The notes: generated by a model not told the origin, from the letters alone. 64,000 bases of DNA from Asticcacaulis excentricus (GCF_003966695.1 NZ_AP018827.1:2336501-2400500); one strand, 5' to 3'. Positions 24,075 to 35,031 are shown, numbered from the stretch's first letter. Numbers and translations are program-made.

Positions 24075-26731
24075 ACGGCGTGTGTATAGGCTGGCAGGGT
24101 AAAGATAAAGCTGGCGCCACCGGTGGGGTTGGTCTTGGCGTAGATCAGGCCGCCGTGCGCTTCGATTATGCCTTTACAGATCGCCAGACCCAGACCATTG
24201 CCCTGACCTGAGCGGTCAGAGCTTAGCCGGTCGGAAGACAGTCCCCCCGCCCGGTGGAATTTTTCGAAAATCTGGTCTTCTTCGCCGGGGGGCAGGCCCG
24301 GTCCATTGTCACTGATCCGAACGCGGACGCGATCCGCGTCGGTTTCAAAGCTGAGGGTGATGATGCCGTCGTCCGATGTATGGGCGATGGCATTTTCCAG
24401 CAGGTTGATCAGGGCCTGTTCGATCAGGGCTCCGTCGATATTGACCATCGGAATCTGACCGCTCGTGACGGTGCGAAGCTGGCGGTCTCCCTTTTGAGGG
24501 TCAACGCGCTGCAACGCGGCCCCGGCGATTTCCTGAATGAGGTAGGGCCCGAAGTTGAGCTTGAGCTGGCCCGATGTGATGGCCGCCATGCGCAGGAGGT
24601 TCGCTACGAACTTTTGCAGGCTGGTCAGATGTCCCCACAGGGAGGTCAGTTCATCGACCGCTTCACGCGGCAGCTTCTTGCGCATCTTCAGCAGCGAGGC
24701 GACCGCGCCGTTCATCACGGTCAGCGGCGTCTTAAGGTCGTGCGACAGCGAGGCCAGCAGGACATTGCGCAGCTTCTCATTCTCGGTTTCGACGCGGGCG
24801 CTTTCGGCTTCCCGGCTTTGGCGGGCGCGCTGCAAGGCGCTGGCGATCAGGCTGGCGACGGTTTCAAACACCAGCCACTCGGCCCCGGTGAACTGACGCT
24901 CGCGGTCGCGCGGGGTCAGCCCCAGCACACCGGGTTCGCCGGGCAGAGGCACGTAGAGGCCGCTGGCAGACGGAAGGGTGTCGGTATGTCGCCCCGCGAT
25001 CTGGCGGTTCTGGGCCACCCACTGCATGGCCCCCAGCTCGCGCGGATCGGTTTCAGGGGCGCCCGTGATCTGAGCACCGTCGTTCCACAAGGCGACCTCG
25101 ACATCAAAGGCCGTCGTCAGACCCCGCCGGACTGCATCGCCTATCTCATCAATGCCCCGCGCCGCCGAAAGGTCACGGGACAGATCATAAAGCAAGCGGG
25201 TTTCGGCCTCGCCCCGCCGCGCCAGCCGGACGTGCAGCGACAGGCGTGCCGTCAGAGAGCCTACGATCAGCGAGGTCGCCAGCATGACGGCGAAGGTCAG
25301 CGCATAGCTGATGTTGTCAAAGGTGAAGCTGTAATAGGGCTTGATAAAGAACCAGTTGAACGCCGCGACCGAAAGGACCGACGCCAGAATCGACGGCCCG
25401 ATGCCATAGCGCGCCGCGACGATGACCACGCCGGTCAGGTACAGCATGACCAGACTGTCCGGGTCGATCATTTCGCGGAAGGGCAGGCCGAAAAGGGTCG
25501 AGGCCGCAACGGCCACACCCGCCATCAGGTAGTTGCGGGGGGCCGTGGCCAAAAGCGTGTGCCTGATAGCGTCCCGGGGCCGCGCTTGCGCCTGATCCGC
25601 CGTGAGCGTCGTAATCTCCAGTCCGGCCCCCTGAGCCATCAGCTTTTGTGACAGCGAGGGCTGACCAAAACGCCACCAGACGGGCCGGCTGTGGCCAAGC
25701 ACCAGGCGCGTAAAGCCATTGTGGCGCGCGTAGTCAAGGATGGTGGCCGCGGCACCGCCAGCGATCAGACGCGCGACGCGCCCCCCCAGCTTTTCGGCCA
25801 GCCGCAGATGGTGCTCGACCCTCAGCCGGGCCTTGTCGGACAGGGTTTCGTGCCGGTCCGTTTGCAGGTAGAGGGCGGACCACGGCGCGCGTGAGCGGTC
25901 GGCCATGCGCTTGGTGTGGCGGATCAGGCGTTCGGACAGGGCGTCCGGCCCCACCAGCACCAGAATCTTGTCGCCTGTGGCCGCTTCGGATTGCCCCATG
26001 GCCGCGCTGAAGGCGTCATTATCCGCGTCCACCCGCTCGGCGGCCCGACGCAGCGCCAGTTCCCGCAAGCGGCCAAGATTGCCTTTTTTGAAGAAGTTGT
26101 CGGCGGCCCGCTGAGGTGCGCCTTCGGCGACATAAACCTTGCCTTCCGACAGGCGTTGCAACAGGTCTTCGGGTGGAATGTCGATCAGCGCGATTTCATC
26201 GGCTTCGTCAAACGCCACATCCGGCACGGTTTCCTTGACCCAGACGCCGGTCAGCCGCGCCACCACATCGTTGAGGCTTTCGAGGTGCTGGACATTGAGC
26301 GTGGTGTAAACGTCGATGCCGTTTTCCAGCAGCTCCTCGATATCCTGCCAGCGCTTGGGGTGGCGTGAGCCGGGCGCATTGGTGTGGGCGTATTCATCGA
26401 CCAGGATCAGATCGGGCTTCAGTTGCAGGGCGGCGTCGAGATCGAACTCACGCACGCTGACGCCCCGATGGTCGATCGTCTTTTGTGGCAGGACGGGCAG
26501 GCCGTCGAGCAGGGCGAGGGTCTCCGGGCGATTGTGGTGTTCCGCCACGCCGATAATGACGTTCCGGCCCTCGGCGTGAAGACGCCGCGCCTCGCTGAGC
26601 ATGGCGAACGTCTTGCCCACCCCGGCGGAGGCCCCGAAGAAGATCTTCAGCCGCCCTCGCGACAAGCCGCCCGCGTCATGGCTGACGAGGGCGAGCAGTT
26701 TATCGGGGTCGGGTCGGGTGTCTGCCTTCAC
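24071..26731 (-). CDS. kdpD: KdpD sensor kinase
   Basis: An 886-residue sensor. The N-terminal KdpD domain has a Walker A motif (FFGASAGVGKT, residues 31-41) and a USP-like domain. Four membrane helices follow near residues 400-505, then a GAF-like segment, HisKA (SLSHDLKTPLTVMNG) and HATPase with a full G2 motif (GQGNGLGLAIC). It responds to low potassium or ionic stress and phosphorylates KdpE. It overlaps kdpC upstream and kdpE downstream by four bases each. Confidence 0.95.
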   Translation of the reverse strand: MKADTRPDPDKLLALVSHDAGGLSRGRLKIFFGASAGVGKTFAMLSEARRLHAEGRNVIIGVAEHHNRPETLALLDGLPVLPQKTIDHRGVSVREFDLDAALQLKPDLILVDEYAHTNAPGSRHPKRWQDIEELLENGIDVYTTLNVQHLESLNDVVARLTGVWVKETVPDVAFDEADEIALIDIPPEDLLQRLSEGKVYVAEGAPQRAADNFFKKGNLGRLRELALRRAAERVDADNDAFSAAMGQSEAATGDKILVLVGPDALSERLIRHTKRMADRSRAPWSALYLQTDRHETLSDKARLRVEHHLRLAEKLGGRVARLIAGGAAATILDYARHNGFTRLVLGHSRPVWWRFGQPSLSQKLMAQGAGLEITTLTADQAQARPRDAIRHTLLATAPRNYLMAGVAVAASTLFGLPFREMIDPDSLVMLYLTGVVIVAARYGIGPSILASVLSVAAFNWFFIKPYYSFTFDNISYALTFAVMLATSLIVGSLTARLSLHVRLARRGEAETRLLYDLSRDLSAARGIDEIGDAVRRGLTTAFDVEVALWNDGAQITGAPETDPRELGAMQWVAQNRQIAGRHTDTLPSASGLYVPLPGEPGVLGLTPRDRERQFTGAEWLVFETVASLIASALQRARQSREAESARVETENEKLRNVLLASLSHDLKTPLTVMNGAVASLLKMRKKLPREAVDELTSLWGHLTSLQKFVANLLRMAAITSGQLKLNFGPYLIQEIAGAALQRVDPQKGDRQLRTVTSGQIPMVNIDGALIEQALINLLENAIAHTSDDGIITLSFETDADRVRVRISDNGPGLPPGEEDQIFEKFHRAGGLSSDRLSSDRSGQGNGLGLAICKGIIEAHGGLIYAKTNPTGGASFIFTLPAYTHAV

Positions 26732-27294
26732 TTCAGCCTTCCGTCGAGTCGCAGATTGACCTCTAGCACATTGACGCGGGCTTCGCCGAGGACTCCGAAA
26801 TCGGGCGTTTGTGTCGCTGCGGCGATGGCGTCACGCACGCGCTGTGGCGGGATGTGGCGAGCGGCGGCGATGCGCGGCACCTGTACCGCCGCCGCCGCCG
26901 GGCTGATGTGCGGATCAAGGCCGGAGCCCGACGCCGTGAGCAGATCGACGGGCACGGGACCCGTCAGGTTCAGCGCGTCGCGGCGGGCCTTGGCCGCTTC
27001 GATCAGGGCGGGATTATTCACGCCGTAATTGGAGCCTGACGAGGCGGCCGCGTTGTAGGGGGCTGGCCCCGTGGCAGAGAGGCGACCCCACAGATATTGC
27101 GGCTGGGTGAAGTTCTGCCCGATCAGGCGCGAACCGATAACGGTCTGACCGTCGCGGATCAGCGAGCCCTGCGCCTTGTCGGGAAACGCGGTCTGGACGA
27201 TGGCTGTGGTCGCCAGCGGATAGAGCCCGCCAAACAGGACGGTGAAGACGGCCAGAGAGACGACGGTGGGTTGGATGTGTTTGATCAGTGACAT
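26728..27294 (-). CDS. kdpC: KdpC subunit of the potassium ATPase
   Basis: A 188-residue subunit with one N-terminal membrane helix (LAVFTVLFGGLYPLATTAI) and the periplasmic KdpC domain: 'GSLI' and 'GSRLIGQNF', 'GRLSATGPAPYNA', 'SGSGLDPHISPAAA', 'VNVLEVNLRL'. It stabilises the KdpA-KdpB complex. It overlaps kdpD by four bases and follows kdpB by about ten. Confidence 0.95.
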   Translation of the reverse strand: MSLIKHIQPTVVSLAVFTVLFGGLYPLATTAIVQTAFPDKAQGSLIRDGQTVIGSRLIGQNFTQPQYLWGRLSATGPAPYNAAASSGSNYGVNNPALIEAAKARRDALNLTGPVPVDLLTASGSGLDPHISPAAAAVQVPRIAAARHIPPQRVRDAIAAATQTPDFGVLGEARVNVLEVNLRLDGRLK

Positions 27295-27304
27295 CGTAAA
27301 ACTC

Positions 27305-29371
27305 CTAAACCAGACCGACCACGGTCAGGCCCATATCGATCAGCTTGATGCCGATGAAGGGCGCCACAATGCCGCCCAGCCCGTAAATCAGCGCGTGGCG
27401 GGTCAGCATGTAAGACGCGGACTCGGCCCGGTACTTCACCCCCTTCAGCGCCAGCGGGATCAGGGCAATGATGATCAGCGCATTGAAGATGACCGCCGAC
27501 AGGATGGCGCTTTGCGGGGACGACAGGCCCATGACATTGAGCACCCCCAGCGCCGGGTAGGTCGTGGCAAAGGCCGCCGGGATGATGGCAAAATACTTGG
27601 CCAGATCGTTTGAGATGCTGAACGTCGTCAGCGCCCCACGCGTCATCAGCAGTTGCTTGCCGATCTCCACAATCTCGATCAGCTTGGTCGGATCGGAGTC
27701 GAGATCGACCATGTTCCCGGCCTCTTTGGCGGCCTGCGTGCCGGAATTCATGGCCACGGCCACGTCCGATTGCGCCAGAGCCGGAGCGTCATTGGTACCG
27801 TCGCCGACCATGGCTACCATCTCGCCACCTTCCTGCATCTTGCGGATATATCTGAGCTTTGTCTCCGGCGTGGCCTCGGCCACAAAGTCATCGACACCGG
27901 CCTCCGACGCAATGGCCGCTGCCGTCAGCGGGTTGTCGCCGGTGATCATCACGCTTTTGATGCCCATCTTGCGCAGTTCAGCCAGACGCACCTTGATGTC
28001 CGGTTTGACGATGTCCTTAAGATAGACCACGCCCAGAACCTTGGGCCCTTCGGCCACCATCAAAGGCGTGCCGCCCTTTTTGGCGATGTCCTCGACGGTG
28101 GTGGTGACCTCAGCGGGGACCAGTCCGCCCTTGAGGTTGATCAGGCCCGCAATGGCATCGCCGGCGCCTTTCAGAATGTGGCGCTCGTTGATGACAATGC
28201 CCGACACGCGCTGTTCGGCCGAAAACGGGATGAACTCGGCCTTGAGGTCGGCGGCCGAGCGTTCCGGCAAGCCGTACTGCCCGCGCGCTAGGGCGACGAT
28301 CGAGCGGCCTTCGGGCGTTTCGTCGGCCAAGGACGACAGTTCGGCGGCTTCGGCGAGCTGCTGTAGGCTGACATTCGGGGCGGGGAAGAACGCGACCGCC
28401 TGACGGTTGCCGAAGGTGATGGTGCCGGTCTTGTCCAGCAGTAGCACATTGACGTCGCCCGCGGCTTCGACCGCCCGGCCAGAGGTGGCGATGACATTGG
28501 CCTGGATCAGGCGCTGCATACCCGAAATGCCGATGGCCGACAAAAGCCCGCCGATGGTCGTCGGTATCAGGCAGACGAGCAGGGCGATGAGGACGGTGAT
28601 GGAGATGACGGTGCCCGATCCGGCCTTGGCGACGCTGAACAGCGAGAAGGGCAACAGCGTGGCGCAGGCCATCAGGAAGATCAGAGTCAGGGCCGCCAGC
28701 AGGATAGACAGGGCGATTTCGTTGGGGGTCTTCTGCCGTTTGGCGGATTCCACCAACCCGATCATCTTGTCGAGGAAGCTCTCGCCCGGATCAGCGGTGA
28801 CACGCACGATGACCCAGTCACTGAGGACGCGCGTGCCTCCGGTCACCGCGTCGCGGTCGCCGCCGGATTCACGGATGACCGGGGCGGACTCGCCGGTGAT
28901 GGCGCTTTCATCGACGCTGGCAATGCCTTCGATGACCTGCCCGTCGGCGGGGACGATATCCCCGGCCTCGACGCGGATCGTATCCCCCTTGCGCAGGGTG
29001 CTGGCGGCGACCGTGGTCAGCTTGCCCGACTTGTCGAGCTTGCGGGCTTCGACATCGCGGCGCGCCATCTTGAGGCTATCGGCCTGCGCCTTGCCGCGCC
29101 CTTCGGCGAGGGACTCGGCGAAGTTGGCGAACAGGACGGTGAACCATAGCCAGAAGGCGATCAGGCCGACGAACCACACGGGCTGCCCGCCACCGATGAC
29201 CGTGCCGGGAACGACCAGCATGATGGCCAGGATGAGGGTGGTGATGATCGACCCGACCCAGACAAGGAACATCACCGGATTGCGCGCCTGATAGCGCGGA
29301 TCGAGCCGCTGGAGGGCCTGAAGAACGGCCAGCCTGAAGTCGGTTTTGTGGGTTTGCAGAGTTGCGGACAT
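27305..29371 (-). CDS. kdpB: KdpB, catalytic P-type ATPase subunit
   Basis: A 688-residue P-type ATPase. The phosphorylated residue is D313 in [11 protein letters not shown]; the TGES loop reads 'ITGESAPV' and the hinge is [12 protein letters not shown]. It hydrolyses ATP to drive potassium through KdpA. Length and motifs are normal. It lies four bases downstream of kdpA. Confidence 0.97.
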   Translation of the reverse strand: MSATLQTHKTDFRLAVLQALQRLDPRYQARNPVMFLVWVGSIITTLILAIMLVVPGTVIGGGQPVWFVGLIAFWLWFTVLFANFAESLAEGRGKAQADSLKMARRDVEARKLDKSGKLTTVAASTLRKGDTIRVEAGDIVPADGQVIEGIASVDESAITGESAPVIRESGGDRDAVTGGTRVLSDWVIVRVTADPGESFLDKMIGLVESAKRQKTPNEIALSILLAALTLIFLMACATLLPFSLFSVAKAGSGTVISITVLIALLVCLIPTTIGGLLSAIGISGMQRLIQANVIATSGRAVEAAGDVNVLLLDKTGTITFGNRQAVAFFPAPNVSLQQLAEAAELSSLADETPEGRSIVALARGQYGLPERSAADLKAEFIPFSAEQRVSGIVINERHILKGAGDAIAGLINLKGGLVPAEVTTTVEDIAKKGGTPLMVAEGPKVLGVVYLKDIVKPDIKVRLAELRKMGIKSVMITGDNPLTAAAIASEAGVDDFVAEATPETKLRYIRKMQEGGEMVAMVGDGTNDAPALAQSDVAVAMNSGTQAAKEAGNMVDLDSDPTKLIEIVEIGKQLLMTRGALTTFSISNDLAKYFAIIPAAFATTYPALGVLNVMGLSSPQSAILSAVIFNALIIIALIPLALKGVKYRAESASYMLTRHALIYGLGGIVAPFIGIKLIDMGLTVVGLV

Positions 29372-29375
29372 GGGG

Positions 29376-31085
<1,710 letters not shown>

Positions 31086-31105
31086 GTTCAATTGTCCGGA
31101 ATTAA

Positions 31106-31137
31106 AGCGGAATGATTTCAAATGGAATCATTCCGCT
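31106..31137. repeat. 12-bp hairpin upstream of kdpA
   Basis: AGCGGAATGATT and AATCATTCCGCT form perfect arms around an eight-base loop. It lies 21 bases upstream of the kdpA start, inside the operon. I recall similar AGCGGAATGATT hairpins from other alphaproteobacterial intergenic regions, so it may be a REP-like unit. Confidence 0.6.
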
Positions 31138-31202
31138 GAAGCCGCCATTGAGGCGGCGGCCAAGGTGGCGAAGCCACCGCCCGGCGAGGGGCTAAACAAA
31201 AA

Positions 31203-31244
31203 CCTAGATCATTATGTTTCTACCAGAAATCATAATGATCTAGG
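31203..31244. repeat. 14-bp palindrome over the kdpF stop codon
   Basis: CCTAGATCATTATG and CATAATGATCTAGG are perfect inverse arms; the interior also pairs (TTTCT/AGAAA), giving a stem of about 19 bp. The left coordinate side lies in the kdpF-kdpA gap, and the right arm contains the kdpF stop codon. Confidence 0.65.
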
Positions 31245-31332
31245 GGAAAAGTTCGGGCTTGATCAGGGCGACGATCAGATAGCCCGCCAGCGCCACGACG
31301 ATAATGGCGGAAGCGATGTAGAGCGCGGTCAT
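31240..31332 (-). CDS. kdpF: KdpF small membrane subunit
   Basis: A 30-residue hydrophobic peptide, with 'YIASAIIVVALAGYLIVALI' between MTAL and KPELFP. This is the KdpF pattern: one membrane helix ending in a Leu/Tyr-rich 'YLxxALxxPExF' tail. KdpF stabilises the KdpABC complex. It is too short for most gene finders. Its ATG overlaps the stop of an upstream microprotein (ATGA), and its stop lies inside a strong palindrome. Confidence 0.9.
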   Translation of the reverse strand: MTALYIASAIIVVALAGYLIVALIKPELFP

Positions 31333-31424
31333 TGGCCGCCCTCACGCAAGTGGTCAGCAAAGCGGACAAAGGCCAGACACAGGGCGAAAAACCCCATCCC
31401 GGCAACAAGATAGACGATGGCCAT
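31329..31424 (-). CDS. 31-residue membrane microprotein ahead of kdpF
   Basis: MAIVYLVAGMGFFALCLAFV followed by RFADHLREGGQ: one membrane helix and a short polar, basic-acidic tail. GGAGGG lies a few bases before the ATG, and the stop overlaps the kdpF start by four bases, both strong signs of a translated gene. It is the first gene of the kdp operon as I read it. I know of no named function; it may be another small Kdp-associated subunit. Confidence 0.7.
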   Translation of the reverse strand: MAIVYLVAGMGFFALCLAFVRFADHLREGGQ

Positions 31425-31472
31425 GACGCCCTCCGTTATCGAAAAATCAACGGATGCGGTTTACGCCTCAGT

Positions 31473-31523
31473 GCATATAGCGGGTGTATAGATGCAAACA
31501 GTCCGCATATAGATTGTGTATAG
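31473..31523 (-). promoter_or_regulatory. Paired direct repeats, candidate KdpE operator
   Basis: Read on the minus strand, CTATAC-N5-CTATAT-GC occurs twice, starting 32 bp apart (31505-31523 and 31473-31491). Hexamers repeat every 11 bp, as expected for two tandem OmpR-family dimers. The sites are 49-99 bases upstream of the first kdp-operon ORF. The repeats are seen directly; KdpE as the protein is inferred from position. Confidence 0.55.
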
Positions 31524-31612
31524 GCCTGCGGATGGCCCCTGTTGCACTGCGTCCTATGGCTTTGCGGTCTGGCGCATTCTCAAAACAGAATTTTTCGCGG
31601 ATCGGAGGGGCA

Positions 31613-32067
31613 AATGACTCACTTACCTGAACCGGCCGTCAGTTCCAACGCGATAGGCCGGCCTTCGGCATCGACGACAGCGTGGATTTTGGTTGTCAGC
31701 CCGCCGCGGGAACGTCCCATGCAGCCGTCGTCAAGGCCCCCTTTTTGCCGTGGCACCATGTTGGCGCACGCGGACGCAGGAGGAGTCAATCATGATGATA
31801 TCACCGTCAAAGGTCTTTGATATATCCGCTAAAATCCGGTCCCAAACGCCAGCTTTGCGCCACCGGACAAAGCGATTATAGCAGGTGGTCGAAGGCCCGT
31901 ACCGCTCCGGAACATCCGCCCATGGCGAGCCTGTCCGAAACCGCCATGAGATGCCGTTGATGACGCGGTGATCATCAACACGAGAGACTCCGCGAGGCTT
32001 TTTCGGCAGTAGCGGTGCAATAAATCGCCCATTCTGTCTCTGTCAGCTCGCAGCGGCGACGGGTCAT
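31613..32067 (-). pseudogene. IS5-family transposase remnant, frameshifted and truncated
   Basis: From ATG 32067 the minus strand reads MTRRRCELTETEWAIY, then breaks frame. It resumes as 'ADVPERYGPSTTCYNRFVRW', 'AGVWDRILADISKTFDGDI', 'IMIDSSCVRVRQHGA' and, after another shift, GCMGRSRGGLTTKIHAVV, stopping near LELTAGSG. This is the order of an IS427-like IS5 transposase. The DDE part after 'GRPIALELTAG' is missing. I found no terminal inverted repeats. The wider gap 31425-32155 otherwise holds the kdp control region and a terminator. Confidence 0.85.
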
Positions 32068-32107
32068 GAAAAAGGCCTCCAAATCAGTGGAAGCGATTAT
32101 TGCGATG

Positions 32108-32133
32108 AAAACGCCCCGCTATTCCGCGGGGCG
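32108..32133 (-). terminator. Terminator of the organosulfur operon
   Basis: CGCCCCGC and GCGGGGCG form an 8-bp GC stem around six bases. On the minus strand it is followed by TTTTC. It lies 23 bases after the last gene of the long operon and separates it from the IS remnant. Confidence 0.75.
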
Positions 32134-32155
32134 CCTGTTTGGTTTTTGATTGCCT

Positions 32156-32860
32156 TTACTCAGCGGCCAGGGCAGCCGAGTCGGCCTCGGTCCATAGGCC
32201 GCTCATCTTCCATTGTTGTTCCAGAACGCCCGGACCGTAGGATTTTGAGCCGCCCAGCGTCTCGGCAATGGCCTGAAGCCTCGCGCCTTCTTCGAGGTTC
32301 ACAATCGTATTGGCGAGAGCCAGAATGCCTTTGCGGCCCCAGACGGTCGAACCGCCATTGGCTTCAAGAATGGCAAAATGACCCGCGTCTTCTTCGAGGC
32401 GCTCCAGAATGAAGTTCGCTTCACCCTGACGGCGGTCGATATAGACGGGCAGTTCGCGGACCCGTGTCCAGCGTTGCACCGGCACGTAGCGGATCGTGAG
32501 CGGGCGATGCGCCTGTGACCAGGCCCCCAGATAGACCGAGTGCACGTGGCTGACGGTCGTGATGTCGTCGTGTTTGCGGAAGATGGGCAGGTAGCGCCCG
32601 CCGCCACCGGCATGGCGGGCTTCGCCGAGCAGGAGATTACCGTCGAAGTCATAGACGGCAGGTTTCAGTTCAGCGTCGGGGGCGAACGGCCCGGGGTAGC
32701 CGATGGATACGATCAGCGGTTCGCCCGGCACACGCTCCACGAAATTGACCGTGCCCGCAGCTGAGATTGTGTGCGTGTCGCGCAGGCCGCGGAAGGCAAT
32801 GGCCGCATCTTTTTTGACCTGTTCGACAAAGGCCAGAACGGTTTCAGACAGTTGAGACAT
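32156..32860 (-). CDS. Class II aldolase/adducin-fold protein
   Basis: A 234-residue cytoplasmic protein of the class II aldolase/adducin family. The metal site shows as 'TTVSHVHSVYLGAW' (His-x-His), with a third His or Glu later ('FAILEANGGSTVWG' replaces the usual 'HG' segment). Enzymes of this fold split or isomerise small phosphorylated or keto compounds with Zn; some members are not aldolases. As last gene of the organosulfur operon it might act on the carbon product after sulfur removal, which is inference. Start ATG 32860 after AGGAACTCCC; 32875 is upstream in frame. Confidence 0.75.
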   Translation of the reverse strand: MSQLSETVLAFVEQVKKDAAIAFRGLRDTHTISAAGTVNFVERVPGEPLIVSIGYPGPFAPDAELKPAVYDFDGNLLLGEARHAGGGGRYLPIFRKHDDITTVSHVHSVYLGAWSQAHRPLTIRYVPVQRWTRVRELPVYIDRRQGEANFILERLEEDAGHFAILEANGGSTVWGRKGILALANTIVNLEEGARLQAIAETLGGSKSYGPGVLEQQWKMSGLWTEADSAALAAE

Positions 32861-32886
32861 GGGAGTTCCTTTCAAAACAGGGAGGG

Positions 32887-34041
32887 TTATTCAGCGGCGA
32901 TGGAAAAGGCGGCCTGACGGCCCCGGACGAGGGGGAGGACCTCCTCACCTACGCGGTAGGCTTCTTCGAGGTGCGGCGTCGCGGCGAGGATGAAGCTGTC
33001 GGCGCCCAGTTGGATCAGTTCATCCAAACGTTCGGCGCATTGCTCATAGGAGCCGACAATTCCAAGGGCAGGCCCGCCGCGCAGCAGCGAAAAGCCGGTC
33101 CATAGATTTGGGCCGATGATCAGGTCGTCGTAATAGCGGGCGTCCGAGGCGCGGAAGGCGGCCTGCCGCGCGGCACCGACGGAGTCGGAAGCCTGCCGGA
33201 AAGCGTCGCTGCGTTTGTGCGCGGTGGCTTCAAACCCGGCCTTTGCGTCGGCCCAGGCCTCTTCTTCGGTGGGGCGCGCGATCAGGTCCACACGGATGGA
33301 GCACTTGATCTTGCGACCGAGGGCGTCGGTCTTTTCCTTGACGGCGGCAAACTTGGCCTTGATCTGATCGAAGGGTTCGAGCCACGACAGGTAGAAGTCG
33401 GCATGTTTCGACGCCGAGGCCAGAGCCGCATTCGATGAACCGGAGAAGTAGATTTCCGGCAGGTCTGTGGCGGCCAGCGGCGCGGGAAGCTGACCGTTCT
33501 CGACGCTGTAGAAGCGACCATCATAGCTGAACGGCGCGTCTTTCCACACCCCTTTCAGGATGTCGAGAAATTCGGTTGTGCGGCCATAGCGGTCATCGTG
33601 GGCGAAGCTGTCGCCCCACCACAGTTGAGCCGGGCCTCCGCCGCCGGTGATGATGTTGAACAGCGCGCGGCCTTGCGTGGCCAGTTGCAGAGAGGCCGTC
33701 AAACGCGCCGTTTCGACGGGGTTGATGAAGCCCGGCTGAAAAGCAATCATAAAACGGAAGGTTTTGGTTTCGCGCGCCAGATGTGACGCTATGACCCACG
33801 GATCATCGGTCATGGGGAAGGACGGGATCAGTCCGCCATGGAAACCGGAAATTTCGGCAGCACGTGCAATCTGAGCAACGTGGTCGACATAGGTCGTGCC
33901 ATCGGCCTGACCGTCGTACAGGCCCGGAGCCTGATTGCCGGGTTGAAGCGGCACCCAGTCGCCGCGCGTCAGGTTCGGATTGCGAATAGATGACGAGCAG
34001 CCGTGCGTAGGCAGCCGCCAGAAGAAGTCGATCTTGGACAT
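32887..34041 (-). CDS. SsuD-like FMN-dependent monooxygenase (LLM class)
   Basis: A 384-residue bacterial luciferase-like enzyme close in length and motifs to alkanesulfonate monooxygenase SsuD (381). Examples are 'FFWRLPTHG', 'ISGFHGGLIPSFPMTDDPWVIASHLARET', 'FNIITGGGGPAQLWWGD', 'RYGRTTEFLDILKGVW' and a C-terminal 'EEAYRVGEEVLPLVRG'. It should use reduced FMN and oxygen to oxidise a C-S compound. ATG 34041 (MSKIDFF) is chosen because the earlier start at 34158 adds a Cys-rich tail unlike the family. It is the second LLM enzyme in the operon; FMNH2 may come from the nitroreductase-type protein upstream. Confidence 0.88.
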   Translation of the reverse strand: MSKIDFFWRLPTHGCSSSIRNPNLTRGDWVPLQPGNQAPGLYDGQADGTTYVDHVAQIARAAEISGFHGGLIPSFPMTDDPWVIASHLARETKTFRFMIAFQPGFINPVETARLTASLQLATQGRALFNIITGGGGPAQLWWGDSFAHDDRYGRTTEFLDILKGVWKDAPFSYDGRFYSVENGQLPAPLAATDLPEIYFSGSSNAALASASKHADFYLSWLEPFDQIKAKFAAVKEKTDALGRKIKCSIRVDLIARPTEEEAWADAKAGFEATAHKRSDAFRQASDSVGAARQAAFRASDARYYDDLIIGPNLWTGFSLLRGGPALGIVGSYEQCAERLDELIQLGADSFILAATPHLEEAYRVGEEVLPLVRGRQAAFSIAAE

Positions 34042-34054
34042 GTGTTGCCTTTCC

Positions 34055-35023
34055 TTAAGCGGCCTTGGGGTGCGCCTGCCGCAGCAAAGGCAGGACGTGT
34101 TCGCCGACGCGATAGACGGTTTCCAGACTGCGCGGCGCGAAGAGTTCGAAGCGATCAACGCCCAGATCGCTCAGCAGGGCGATGTCTTCGGCAACCGTGC
34201 GATAGCTGCCGATCAGGGTGGCCGCATCGCCCTCAAACCCCGCGCGGCGGGCCTCAAGAGCGGCCCGCTCCCCATCGTCATGAACGAAGACGCGCGCTTT
34301 CAGCCCCACGCGCACATGGCGACCATGGTCAGCGGCCAGTGCCTTCAGCCTGCCGATGCGCGGCGCGAGATCGGGCGTGCCGAGTGGCAAGGCGTGAACA
34401 TCCGCAAAGGCTGCCGACAGTGCCAGCGCGGCGTCATCCGTCCCCGAAAGTGTGATCTCCGGCAGATCGAGGCCGCTCAAGGGGCCGGCGAAGCCACCTT
34501 TGAGCACCTCAAAGAAATCGCCCTTGAAGGTGAAATCGCTCTGGCTGGCGACGCCTTTGGAGACGATCAGAAATTCCTCCAGACGACGCGAGAGGTCAGT
34601 GTCGTTCGCAAAATCACCCAGTGCCCGGCGTTCGGTCGCCTCCGGGGCAGACCTCAGCGCCCAGCCGAGGCGGTTGCGGCTATAGCGCTGGAAGGTGACG
34701 GCCTCTTTGGCCGCATAAACAGCTGATCCCTGACCGGGGCTGAACTCCGCAATCAGATGCGGGCGACGGACTTCGCGGGCGATGGCACCGACGACGATCC
34801 ACGGCGCGACACCGTTGCGGTCATCGGGGGCAATCAGGCCGTCAAAGCCCGTCAGTTCGGCGGCCCGCGCCACCTGAGCCAGATAGTCGAACAGGCTATA
34901 AACGCTGCCGCGCGGGTCACTGATTGTGGCATTGGCCACGGGTTTGTTATCGCGGCTGAAGCCGTCGAAGGCGGCGGATCGGTCATCACCTGCCGTCGGT
35001 AGGCGCCAGTAGAATTGGGTCAT
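34055..35023 (-). CDS. Second LLM-class flavin-dependent monooxygenase
   Basis: A 322-residue paralogue of the SsuD-like enzyme, shorter and more divergent. It begins MTQFYWRLPTAGDDRSAAFD, keeps 'AELTGFDGLIAPDDRNGVAPWIVVGAIAREV' and ends with 'LETVYRVGEHVLPLLR', which matches the SsuD-like tail. The central 'FNIITGGG' flavin-loop region is replaced by 'RNRLGWALRSAPEATERR', so substrate or role differs. Start ATG 35023; its coding region follows the DszB-like gene by eight bases. Two different LLM enzymes suggest two oxidation steps or two substrates. Confidence 0.82.
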   Translation of the reverse strand: MTQFYWRLPTAGDDRSAAFDGFSRDNKPVANATISDPRGSVYSLFDYLAQVARAAELTGFDGLIAPDDRNGVAPWIVVGAIAREVRRPHLIAEFSPGQGSAVYAAKEAVTFQRYSRNRLGWALRSAPEATERRALGDFANDTDLSRRLEEFLIVSKGVASQSDFTFKGDFFEVLKGGFAGPLSGLDLPEITLSGTDDAALALSAAFADVHALPLGTPDLAPRIGRLKALAADHGRHVRVGLKARVFVHDDGERAALEARRAGFEGDAATLIGSYRTVAEDIALLSDLGVDRFELFAPRSLETVYRVGEHVLPLLRQAHPKAA

Positions 35024-35031
35024 GGATAGTC

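Noticed and set aside
31473-31523. The kdp upstream repeats as a CRISPR fragment
   Set aside because: Only two 19-bp units with a 13-bp gap, made of hexamers with an 11-bp period. This is a binding-site pattern, not repeat-spacer structure.
31613-32067. Intact IS5 element
   Set aside because: At least two frame breaks, a missing C-terminal part and no terminal inverted repeats found.
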